From positions 620,001 to 684,000 of the forward strand of contig KV419408.1 of NCBI GenBank assembly GCA_001630475.1: a stretch of 64,000 nt of DNA, read 5' to 3'. The notes below the pieces were generated by a model, which saw only the letters and a list, made by a program, of their open reading frames with translations, did not search any database and was not told where the DNA came from. Made by a program: the position numbers and the translations under genes. The stretch comes from Sistotremastrum niveocremeum HHB9708. Lineage: Eukaryota > Basidiomycota > Agaricomycetes > Sistotremastrales > Sistotremastraceae. This document shows positions 43,792 through 58,273 of the stretch, piece after piece (within the stretch, counting starts at the first letter, position 1; each line of letters begins with the position of its first letter).

Positions 43792-44649
43792 CTAACTTCC
43801 CTGCAATGCCACCGAAGCTTGTTTGACTTTGACAAGTTCGCTATCGGCCCTTTGGACTAGTTTCTCCAACGTATCTGCTCTCGAACTCAGCTTTTGATCC
43901 ATTCCCAGGACAAGCATACGAATGTTTTCAAGATGTTCCAGTTGGGCTGATTGCATTCCTGTCGGATTGACCTCTCCTTCAATGGGAGGGGACACTGGCT
44001 CTGAGGTTTCTGCTTGAAATCCAAATCGCCTCATGCGGGGAGCATGCGAAGAGCGAACTGCAGCAGGTCCCGGCGATAGACCAAGGTTTGTCTGGTACTC
44101 AGTGAGTGGATGCGAAAATACTGAGCCGGTCATCAATCAGATAGGCTCACCTGCCAATTGTCCCCGACAAGATTGGCGAGTTCCTTCTCCAGGAGCTTTT
44201 CTCGTGTCTTTGCTCTACGTCGAGACGAGCTCAAGGTCAGAATGCATTGAGAAAGAGCCCAAAGTGGGGAGGAACCTCTCGAGTTCTGCCATACACCGTT
44301 CGTTCTCTCGTTGCGTGCCCTGAAGCAGGAGATCCAAATTCTGGTATTCACGTCGCAGCTTCATGACGTCCTCCAGAGACGGTCGTTGTGCCAGCTGTTC
44401 CTGGAGTTCATGGATGCGATCTGACAACTGCCAACAAAGACATCACCAAGGAGAGTCGTACGATGCGCTAAGGGGCCAAGGCGTTGGTGGGTCGAGACAG
44501 ACCTTGTCGTTTTGTTTATCCTTCTCTAGTAGTTGTTGTCTGAGGCCGTATTCAGTCGAGTCGGATCCCTCAGTAAGCACACCCAAGTCATCCGCTAGTA
44601 CTGCGTTTCGAGTAGAGGGCCGCTTCGTCCTGGTAGTCTGAGAGCTCAT
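43792..44649 (-). CDS. Conserved coiled-coil protein of unknown function
   Basis: It starts MSSQTTRTKRPSTRNAVLAD, then DLGVLTEGSDSTEYGLRQQL, LEKDKQNDK. After the first intron a coiled coil runs through SDRIHELQEQLAQRPSLEDV, MKLRREYQNLDLLLQGTQRE, NERCMAELER. Next are KTREKLLEKELANLVGDNWQ and a last exon with a Pro-rich linker and a second short coiled coil (LEHLENIRMLVLGMDQKLSS, RADTLEKLVQRADSELVKVK). Three introns are needed. A basic N-terminus and two coiled coils could suit a spindle, cytoskeleton or kinetochore factor, but I do not recognise it. It is head to head with SNF1, 82 bp between start codons. Confidence 0.75.
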
Positions 44650-44731
44650 TTGTGGTGGTAAACGACTTGCAGCAGCCACATACCGACTAAATCTCGGACA
44701 TAACGGACATTCTCCTTTATCACTCTCCGTC

Positions 44732-46998
<2,267 letters not shown>

Positions 46999-47216
46999 CG
47001 ATGTTGTATTTTTGTGGCATTTTTTCTGTGTACAGATACCCACTTGTGCTTTTAGCTGTAGACTGCTTTACATGTACATACTGACTCCTGATAGAGAACC
47101 GCGTGGAGGGAGCGCTATATATGGGAACTCGTTATGAGTATGACGCGTGCTCGCAGTGAACCAGGCAACGATCGTGTTGGTCTCGGACTCTGCTGCGCTC
47201 GTTGGTCACTCCCACC

Positions 47217-49251
47217 ATGAAAGCGTTCATTGTACTACAGGCTCTTGTTGCAGCCTCGACTGCATTCCCTCTTGATGCTATACTCGACGCTCGTGCTGGT
47301 GTTCGGGGATTATTGAACCAGTATACCCAGTTAACAGGCAGCTTTTTCGGCATTCCTGCGTCGATTGGCAGTCTTCCAAGCCACGTAGTCAACACCAATG
47401 ACCAGCACACGCTCTCCTGGACGGATGACAATCGTGTGTTCATTCAGGAAGGCGACATTGTCTGTGAGTGCTGCGGTATCTGATACTCTGTCGAGCCCCT
47501 GCTCAGAGCCGTTCCGCACAGACGAGCAAATCAGGTACCCCGAACATCCCCAGTATCAACTAAGGGTCAGGTCGCCTGAACTTTGTGACCCCACGGTGAA
47601 GCAATATTCTGGTTATCTGGATGTGCTGGACGGAACGCACTCCTTGTTCTTCTGGTTCTTCGAAGCTCGGTATGTTCGCGTTGCTTTCATTTTCGTTCCA
47701 GAGCCTCATTGGCGTCCCAAGCGAGAGCCCAAAGACCGCACCTCTTATCTTGTGGCTGAACGGAGGACCAGGATGTTCAAGCTCAACCGGTCTGCTGTTC
47801 GAACTTGGCCCCTGTTCCGTTGCAGATGAGGGTCACAACACTACCTGGAACAAGCATAGTTGGAACAAGAATGCCAACATCATATTCTTGGACCAACCTG
47901 TGGGCGTCGGCTATTCTTACAGCAGTGACGGGTCAACCATCAACACAACCCCCGTTGCTGCTGTGGATGTTTGGGCCTTCCTAGAACTTTTCCTCGCTCG
48001 CTTCTCTAAATATTCCAAAGTACCATTCCATATCGCTGCTGAGAGCTACGGAGGAACCTATGCTCCTAACATTGCCTCGGTGATCCACAAGAAGAACAAG
48101 GAATTCTCCCTCGCACCTTCTCCTGGCAGGCCGAAGATCAACCTCTCCTCCGTGATCCTCGCAAACGGCTTGACTGAGCCATACACTCAATTCGGAAAGG
48201 TGGCTGAGTACGCATGTGAAGGTCCATATCCCGTTTGGGATGATCCCAACGGTCCCGAGTGCACCTCTCTTCGCGGTAAAACCCCGACATGCCAGAGACT
48301 GATCAATGCATGCTACAACTATGACTCGCGTTTCACTTGGTTTGATTCTCTTGAGACATTGGTTGCTGTCTTTCTGACAAAAAAACTAGTGTCCCTGCGG
48401 CATTGTACTGCTGGTCTCAACTTTATGGCTCGTTCCAACGTGCGTTCCTCCTCTCTTCCAAGAGAATATCCATTAACCTTACGTGTGTCGACAGAAATGG
48501 GTCTCAACCCCTATGACGTCCGCCGTGCCTGTGACCGAGAAAAGGATGGACCCCTCTGCTACAAGCAAATGGAATGGATCGATGTCTATTTGAACACGCC
48601 TGAAATCAAGAAGGAGCTTGGTGTTAATCCTTCTATCGAGTTCCAGTCTTGCAATATGAATGTGAGTGACGCCTAAGCACTTCGTGACCTGCGACTGACG
48701 CCTTGGACAGGTCAACCAAGCATTCATGGCTCAAGGAGACGGTATGCATAACTCGGCTGCTCTCCTTCCGGACCTCCTGGCCGATGGAATCAGACTGTAT
48801 GCCAATTGTCTCTATCAGGCAATTCCTGGCTGAGATAATAATTCATAGGCTCGTTTACGCTGGCAATGCTGACTTTATGTGCAACTTCATTGTGAGACAA
48901 ACGTCGTCACGTCGCAGCCAATATTGACATTCTTTCAGGGAAACGAAGCCTGGATGGAGGCGTTGGATTCGCCCCTCCAGAGGGAATTCTTGGAAACAAA
49001 GTCCGCGAACTGGGTAACTTCGAAATACGGCAAACTCGCCGGTAAAGTGCGCAGTGCAGGTGGAGATGGCTTCACTGCTGGGAACTACACATTCGTCGAA
49101 GTATTCGAGGCAGGGTTAGTCGATGTGCCGCTTTGATCCTCGTCGAGTTTCTGACGTTCTTTACAGTCACATGGTGCCCTATGATCAGCCAGAAGCTGCG
49201 CTGGACCTCATTGAACACTGGATCGCCAATACGCCTTTAACCTTCCAATAA
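47217..49251 (+). CDS. Secreted or vacuolar serine carboxypeptidase (S10 family)
   Basis: The signal peptide is MKAFIVLQALVAASTAFP. Mature domain: YPEHPQYQLRV, LCDPTVKQYSGYLDV, LFFWFFEARESPKTAPLILW, LNGGPGCSSSTGLLFELGPC (oxyanion region), NIIFLDQPVGVGYSYS, the nucleophile in HIAAESYGGTYAP, catalytic Asp in VYAGNADFMCNFIGN and catalytic His in GHMVPYDQPEAAL. The order and spacing match carboxypeptidase Y. There are about seven introns; one splits the codon in RFT|CVPAALYC and another lies after the signal and propeptide region at EGDIV. Both vacuolar and secreted roles are possible: the short N-terminal propeptide looks simpler than yeast CPY. Confidence 0.93.
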
Positions 49252-50031
49252 GAGGGACAGCAAGGTGATGGTGATGCAGAGATGACTTAGTTTTCTTCGA
49301 TACCCTTGATAATTCCTTCCCGCAAGGCAGTAACAGCACGAAATTTGTGTAGAAACAATGCCGTAATTATATATCCGTGAGAATCTAAGTAGCGACGACT
49401 ATAAAGCACCTCCAATTTTCGTTCTCCGCCATCTGCTGTCTTTCCATCCGGTGCCGTTTCGCCTTCAAGTGTTCGCTCGGTGAGTGTCATTCTAGTCAAG
49501 GAGGCTGCAAGGATGAAACAAATCTACCAATCAACTAGAAGCTGTTTATGAGCTTTTGGCCCTGATTATTTTTCAGAAACGCCCTGAGACAGCCTCCTTG
49601 TTCATGTGTTGTTACATTTCAGTTTACTCATATATTTTACAGACTCTTCGCCGACCACGGCTCGTTGAATCGAGCAGGTGGTAATAGTACGCTGGATATG
49701 TATAGTAGTAGTACGGGCCTACCGGGTAGTGCACTATGGATGTCATTAATTAATAGAGCTCAGATTGCAAACAATATCCCTCCATTCAGCGTGTTCTAAG
49801 AACTTGAGACTACAACTAAGAGGTTCGCGAAGGCTCTAACACCTTTGGGACCGTCAAAGATATTGCTCCGCTGTCAGGAATGTTTGTGTTCATCATCGCT
49901 GCTAGCAAGAGCTTTAGCGCCCAAATATTGTTCCCTCGACTTCATCATTACGTCAGCCTGGTGCGCAACCAAAGTTCGGCTTCCTCATGCGTTCTGCTGA
50001 AGTGCATCCAGCCACCTAAGTGGCGACCACC
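49252..50031. other. 780-bp intergenic region between the carboxypeptidase and ISC1
   Basis: A minus-strand frame at 49287-49490 (67 codons from its first ATG) ends in a hydrophobic then basic stretch but matches nothing I know and has no convincing upstream exon. The rest is AT-rich, with a gtagtagtac-type run near 49705. No tRNA-like structure was seen. Confidence 0.5.
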
Positions 50032-51597
50032 ATGTCCGCTCCTAATTCGCAAATACGGATCCTTTCATTGAACTGTTGGTATGTGTCTCTCTGGTGTATC
50101 TTGACTTTCGTTCACCGGTGACCCAAGGGGGCTCAAGTATGTAGCCAAGGACCGAGAAAAGCGAATCAATGCCATAGCCAATGAACTGGGCTCCTCCGAC
50201 TACGATATTATCGGTCTTCAGGAGATTTGGATCTACGCGGACTATGAGCTCATACGCTCTTCCGTAGCGTCAGCGCTGCCATACAGCAAGTACTTCTACA
50301 GGTAATGGCATGCCCTGAATATTTATTGACTGCGAAAGCCTCTAATACATCACAGTGGCGCCCTTGGTGCCGGCCTGGCTATATTCTCGAAGTGGCCTAT
50401 TGATAGCGCCAGCATTCACCCTTATTCCCTCAACGGATCTCCGCTGGACGTAGCTGGAGGAGATTGGTTTGTCGGCAAAGGCGCTGCTAGCGTCATTATC
50501 TCACATCCAGAGTTAGAGGAGATTGAGGTTTTTAATACACACGTGAGTGACTGCGCTTCATTTGCCTCTTGTGCTATCTCACCGAATGCACCCATAGCTC
50601 TATGCTCGAGGAGGCGAGAGCGGTACGGAAACGCATCGTGCACATCGACTGGTCAATGCTTGGGAATTTGCCAAACTGGTTCGTCAGTCGGCAGCCCTAG
50701 GTCGTTATGTTATTGCCGTGCGCAGCCTCCACTGCTGTCTTTGACCTTTTACTTACCATGCGACAGCTCGGTGATTTCAACAGCATACCGTCAAGCTTGC
50801 CTATGCAGCTCATCTCATCCTATGCCTCTCTCGTTGACTCCTGGGAAGCTTCTAACGCCGCGGGATCGTTAAATTCATCCTCCACTCCTTCTCCACTCCA
50901 AGCCATCCGCGACTTCGGCATTACCGCCGACTCTCCTCTGAACACATACTCAGCCGGAAAGACTCTGGATGCACAGGCACGAAGATACCAAGGAAAACGA
51001 CTTGATTATATCTTCTTCCGCGAACCGGTCGTCCTGAAAAACCAGAGTCGATTTGAGTGCAGAGAGTCCACTGTTGTCTTTCGTGACAAGGTTCCTGGAT
51101 CAAATCACTCTTTCTCAGATCACTTTGGTCTTCGGGCAGTCTTGGCCCTGCGAACGGAATCACAATCTGCAGAAGCAGAACAATCGAGTGGACCACGTCA
51201 AGCAATCCCTCTTGCCCTAGACGCTCGAATAATAGATAGCACCTTGCAGACGATGATTGCTTGTTATCGAGCGTCTCGATCAAGGTCGAGGCTGCATCTC
51301 GCTATCTTCCTGGCGTGTATCTTTATTCTGATGCCATTAGTCGTTGGGTCCGCTTGGCTACCGAAATCGTGGATCAATCCAATTTTCCTCCTTTTCACCG
51401 TCTTTGTATCCTGGCTAGGTACAACCATGCTGTATTCGGGTTTCATTTTCGGCCACTGGGAAGCAAATGCTCTGACCAGTGTCATCGAGGAAATGGAATT
51501 ACTGAGGGCCTTCCAAGGCCGACCCGGGGGTGTCAATGTGCATCAGTTTACCACAGAAGCCACAGAGCCGCTAGCAGAGACAAATTTCCGATCGTAA
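50032..51597 (+). CDS. ISC1: Inositol phosphosphingolipid phospholipase C / neutral sphingomyelinase
   Basis: Five exons. Exon 1 gives MSAPNSQIRILSLNCWG; after the first intron LKYVAKDREKRINAI. The DNase I-like fold motifs are all present: LSLNCWGLK, DIIGLQEIWI (catalytic Glu), FVGKGAASV, EVFNTHLYARGG, HRAHRLVNAWEF, IALGDFNSIPSSLP, KRLDYIFFR and SDHFGLRAVL. Two C-terminal membrane segments follow (LHLAIFLACIFILMPLVVGS; IFLLFTVFVSWLGTTMLYSG), as in Isc1. It releases ceramide from complex sphingolipids, in ER and mitochondrial membranes. The intron before LGDFNS uses donor gtgcgc. The stop is at the end of the range. Confidence 0.93.
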
Positions 51598-51674
51598 TAC
51601 ATTCCTGTTTTGTGTACATGATGTGATGGGATATATGGGCTAATAGAAAATGGATGGATACAGTAATACTAATG

Positions 51675-53979
51675 CTAAAATGGACTTTCAGTCTCTGACT
51701 GAGGCATAAATTTCGTTGTCTGGTTTGCGGGGCCAGATTCGGCCCAGCTTTTACATAAGGAGGTGATGTCGGGATGGCTGACATCTCGATGGCTGGTCCT
51801 GATAGTAGGCGTAGGTGCCAGTTGTGCCAAGGACGCCACCGATAATGGTCGTGGTCGAGGAGAAGACAGTATAGGTGAGGTGGGTTGGGAGCGTGAAGGA
51901 GGTAAATGCGACAAGGACAGGGAGAGGTTTGATGGAAGTATCAGCGACGAAGTGGCATGCCTGTAGTGATTGCGTTTCGGAGACCCTGAATGCCAGGAAG
52001 CCACTTGAGTCTGCTCCGAGTCAGGGGATGAAGGAGAAGGGGCGGAAGGAAGGTTGTGGTCATGTGGTTCCGCAGTTTGCACATCATCATTGAGAACACC
52101 CTCAGGGGTAACGGGACTATATGCTATCCAGCTAGGGTGTTCTTCTGTGTCTTCGTCAGACGAGTCGCTGGTCTCTTCTTGCGCCAGCACTTCGAAAGAG
52201 GGGGCCGAAGGAAGCTCAATCTCTCCAACTCCGCTAACGAGTCTGGATCGCTCATTGTTGATTTCGCTGTCTATGTTGGTTTCGGTCACGCGATCTAGAG
52301 AACGAGGAGACTTGACTTGATGCAAAGGCAGAACATTCTGCACAAAGTCACGACAAGACAAGAGGGATTTTCGAGAGGCGTCAAGGAACGGAAACATTTG
52401 GAAGACGTGAACCTAAATGCCAGATGGACGCTTAGGACTTGGACATAGACAGCGGCGTAACACATACCGCATCCTCGTATAATTCGTGTCGGACTTCGAC
52501 TCCGGATAAGGCGGCTTTGTGAGCAAGTAGTGTGATTTCATCTCGTAGAACCTCTGCCTCTCCAGCCTGGATCAATAGGGCAGGCAGACCTCGGAAGTCT
52601 CCAAAGAGGGGACTCGCGTATGGATGGGTTAGGTATTTCTCCATCCCTTGACGCCCGAGATAACAGAGAACTGGATTTAAATGATCGGCAGGGTCAGGAG
52701 GGATGGGCACCACGTCGAACTCCGAGTTTGAATCCCATGAATCACAACTCATGGTCAAGTCTGATCGTTGGGATGGACATGAGTGCTGAGCGAGTGCCTA
52801 TGGTGAAATGGTACGCACCAACCCATGGAGACATCAAAATAGCACCCGCAGGCAGCGGATATTGATTGTCTCGCAGATACATGAGGAGTGCCAACGCAAG
52901 TCCGCCACCCGCGCTGTCGCCTGCAACCAATATATTTTCAGGAGGGATATGAAGATCTTCAATTAGGCGGAGATATGCGAGTACAGCATCATGCAGTGGA
53001 CCAGGGAAACGCGTCTCTGGGGCCAGCCTGTAGTCAATGGCTGGAAGATTTTGTCAGTGGACAGTAAGGTGCATCAAAACGTGGAGAGCATACCAAACAC
53101 ACGCGACTCTGTGTATTTAGACAGTGCAATGGTGATCACACGATGAGTAGCAGGACTCATCATGAAATAAGCACCTGGCCCAAATTTTGAGGACATGTCT
53201 GCTCAATAAACGGAATTGGCTCGTACCTCCATGTAGAAATAATGTCACCCTTTCTTTTAAACGATTCCTATCCTTTGAATGGCGAGATTGATGACTGGAG
53301 CGTGACTGGGCAGCTCGCCATTCCGTTTGCAAGCGTTGCCACACTTTCTTGCCCACAACCCACTCTCCCTGCAAATATCGACTGCCAGTTTCGGCGGCAT
53401 CAAACTCGGCCAAGAAGCCCCGTAAGGAACGTTTGCGGACGCGAAAGGTAACAGGAGTAACCAATGCGTCTGAAGAGACCGGGACGAGTCCCACCAACTG
53501 CATCAATGCTCGCAAGGTTGTCTGCGCGACGATTCACACATTGCTCGATACGTGTTTGTGGGAAGAGCGCACCACGTCGGTCAGCTGAGAGTGGTTCCCA
53601 GCGTTTCTCATGAAGCTCGAGATCATTGTCATCTCTATTCCCCAAGACTTTCTCTTGGGCCCCCAAATGTGATGCGACACGAACGCCCTTGTCATGTCGG
53701 TTGCTGCAACCAGCGAAATGTTAGTCCAGCGTAGGCTAGGAAAGCGTTTGAGATACTCTTGACTGCAAAGAACGCTCCAAGTTTCCAAAAATCTCGTAGT
53801 CTCATTGTCGCTCTCGAACGCTGTTCGAGCTGTGGATCCATCCGGGCGGATGGCGGGGTAACCCCAGGATTGTCATAATGGCTCAGCAGAAGAGACAGTG
53901 AGCTGTTCATAGGTGCTCTAGGAGGCTGCATTGGTTGAGGAGGGTCGTCGCCGAACAAGAGCGAGTAGAGAGAGGCCAT
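51675..53979 (-). CDS. Hormone-sensitive-lipase-type alpha/beta hydrolase with a long disordered tail
   Basis: It starts MASLYSLLFGDDPPQPMQ. A hydrophobic helix near residues ~65-85 (LGAFFAVKSISNAFLAYAGL) may anchor it to membranes. HSL signatures: RVTLFLHGGAYF oxyanion motif, AIDYRLAPE, VAGDSAGGGLALALLMYL nucleophile elbow, the acid in LIQAGEAEVLRDE, and catalytic His in the HVFQMFP segment. About five introns. The catalytic domain is followed by ~230 Ser/Pro/Asp-rich residues without known fold (VLAQEETSDSSDEDTEEHPS; SSLILPSNLSLSLSHLPPSR), not typical of the family. Yeast Say1-like steryl deacetylases have a similar core, so steroid or lipid ester hydrolysis is a guess. Confidence 0.9.
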
Positions 53980-54116
53980 GTCGGAGGAGGGGACAAGGCA
54001 AGGTGGCCATGTAAGTTAAAGCTTTGAGTTCTTTTAGAATGAGCAGAAGACGCGGGGAGCCTAATCGTGTAAACAACATGTGATTACATCCAATATCTCC
54101 GACATAAAAATCGAGC

Positions 54117-55864
<1,748 letters not shown>

Positions 55865-56137
55865 CGTGTCTGGATGTCCGGAAGAGTGTGGATTAGATGG
55901 CCGAGAATGAGACGCCCGTCCCGTCTCCGCTCTAAACTTCGCAAGAGCAGTGCCACATTGAGTCTCGCTATTCAAAGTTTGTTATCGAGAACATCACTGA
56001 ACGTCATGTTTTGTGTTCCTCAGTGCTGGGCTGCTACATCAAGAACCCTCATGGCCGCCATGCTTCTGCTATATAACCCATGACCGCGGCGCCTCGAGGT
56101 CTGGACGAACAGGGCAAGTCCCTGTACCAGCTCAACC

Positions 56138-57528
56138 ATGTCGGCCAAAGCCCAAGGGTCTCACTCTCCCCATGGGTCGCCCTCGCTCGCACAGTCTAGC
56201 CAACGTCGCAAAGATTCGAAATCTAACTTACGGCGAGATTCTACAGCGACGACTACCTCGTCCGTGAAAGTTAAGCAGGGTAAATCGCTCAAGAGTTTCG
56301 TGAGGCAGATCACGAGCTCGTTGAAGAACAAGTCAAACAAAGAGGTTCGGATATCGAGAGCTGATCTCGAATCGCTTCCTTGGTATAAGGACTTCCAGGA
56401 CTATGCATCGTCCCTTTCAGTCAGCGATACTTCACACAATGAAGCGACTCTCCCTACACTCAGCTACGTCCATCCCGGCGACGAAAGAGAGCTGGTTCCA
56501 TCCCAGCACCCTGTTACCCCTGCTGTCAACGACATATGTATAGCGGAGGAACCGACCCAACCATCGTGCCTGCACAATGCCTCCACAGAGGCCCGAGCAC
56601 CACCAGTCTTTCCTTCCCTCCCTTCCCCACTGCCAGCCCCACGTGAAGCCATGTCGTCCTCACCCTCTTGCAGTCAGGTCGAAGAGCGACCTAAGCTCCT
56701 CCCTCGCTCGCCTCAGAGTACCACTCTTCGGAACATCTCAGCTCGAGGGCGAACTGCCTGGTCCGAAGTGCATAATTTTGCAAACCCTACAAGCTCCAGA
56801 TCTTCCGTCATTTCCTTGATGAGCAGCAATGGCACGCGGCCCTCGAGCGTGATGCTTTATGCTCCCCTTGAACCGAACTCTGAAACCAGAGTGGAAGTGG
56901 CCCAGTCAAGGGTGGTTTCCATATGTCTCGATGATGAAGGATCACAGACACCACCTCGCGTGTCAGAACCTCAGATGGCCCAGACAGCTCAAACAAACCA
57001 GGCATCTCAACCCCCGGGATCCGGACCTGGGATTTCTGATGTCGCTGATACGCTAGCATCGAAAGATTCAGCGCCAAGAGTCCAGGAAGTGACTATTTGG
57101 GAGCCGAGTTCAACGAAAATAAGTTTCCAGGCTACCTGGTGGGGTTATCGAATGTTTGGGCGGGGTTTCATCATGTTTCGTTGCGCTGACCTCTCCCTTT
57201 CAGATTCATACCTCCTCCCATACTGGCGCATCTGAGCAACAAGCAATTAGAAGCAAAGAAGCGGGCCGCGCTGTTAACGAACGCGCTGAACTGGCTATTG
57301 GATAATATTCCTCCGGATGTGCTGCCACTAGAATTTCGTCCGATCCTTTTTGTGATCCGAGGTCTCATTCCGCTCGTAGGACTAGTTGCTGGCTTTATTG
57401 CCTGGAGCTGGTCAAATTTCCAAGCCTTCGATAAAGGAAACGGAATCATCCTTAGCGCGACCTGGCTCCTCCCAGTTGTTCTAGTACCCGGAACATGGGA
57501 GTCTCTCGACGAATCTCTACGAGCCTGA
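56138..57528 (+). CDS. Conserved hypothetical protein with a C-terminal membrane domain
   Basis: Two exons. The first ~330 residues are Ser/Thr/Pro-rich and disordered, with a basic patch (KVKQGKSLKSFVRQITSSLK, NKSNKEV). The intron (donor gtttgg, acceptor ccctttcag) joins ATWWGYRI to FIPPPILAHLSNKQLEAKKR. The second exon encodes AALLTNALNWLLDNIPPDVL and the hydrophobic RPILFVIRGLIPLVGLVAGF, IAWSWSNFQAFDKG, GIILSATWLLPVVLVPGTWE. The WWGYRI...PPPxLA...NKQLEAxKRAA pattern recurs, as I recall, in other mushroom genomes without assigned role. Probably membrane associated. It is head to head with MAP2. Confidence 0.78.
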
Positions 57529-57588
57529 ATGTTGGATCCTTATAGTCGGTGGAACGTTGTACATACTGTGCTTTTATTCTCATTTCTA

Positions 57589-58136
57589 TCAAGATTTTTG
57601 GAACAAATCGCTCAGCCACTTGGCTTCTGTCTCCATCTCCTCCGCACTCCTTGGCGGACGCCCTTCATTATCTACTTGGAGGGGTTGGACGCGCCGACCG
57701 AGTTCTCCTTCTGATTGCTCGATAGCTGGATATACATCATCATTTGCATGCTGAAATCTATCGCCCAAGAACTTTCGAGGCAAGACATGGATATGAACAT
57801 GAGGGATAGATTGTCCTGCTGCCGAACCGTCCTGCGAAAGATAAATACTTAGCGCATATTCTACCAGTGAGCGTTAACCGGTGAAGGATATACTTGACAT
57901 GCTATCGTTAAACCGTCTGCTCCGTATGCCTTTTCCACCACCTTGCCGACGGTCTGTACGGCACTGAACAATGAGCTCAATTCATCTTCCTTAAGATCAG
58001 CTAATCTTGGAACGACCCGGTTCGGAATGACGAGGACGTGCCCAGGCACGATTGGCTTTAGGTTTACAATTGCGAAGGACAATCCAGAGCGAAAGAAGAT
58101 TTGCCGCGAGACATCGATTGTAGAGAATAACAACAT
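57589..58136 (-). CDS. HNT2: HIT-family diadenosine polyphosphate hydrolase (Fhit/Hnt2)
   Basis: Two exons. Exon 1 starts MLLFSTIDVSRQIFFRSGLS, FAIVNLKPIVPGHVLVIPNR, VVPRLADLKEDELSSLF and ends ...GLTIACQ. Exon 2 gives DGSAAGQSIPHVHIHVLPRK, with the catalytic histidine triad HVHIH, then DVYPAIEQSEGE. The GQSIPHVHIHVLPRK signature and the VVPRLADL block fit Fhit/Hnt2, which cleaves Ap3A, rather than Hint-type AMP-lysine hydrolases. No targeting peptide is evident. Start codons of this gene and NOG2 are 137 bp apart and divergent. Confidence 0.92.
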
Positions 58137-58273
58137 GCTGAAGCTTGGCTAAGACCCTATTTAGTTCGAACAGGGAGGGGACACGAAATTGACCTCGTCG
58201 GTGACCGAGTGAAGTCGACGGTGGCTCGGCGGACTTTGAAATAAAAAAAGTTGCGCCTCTCTGTCTTGCACTC

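Noticed and set aside
49287-49499. Minus-strand frame with a hydrophobic segment
   Set aside because: Its extreme start is TTG; from the first ATG it is 67 codons, with no domain and no partner exons found.
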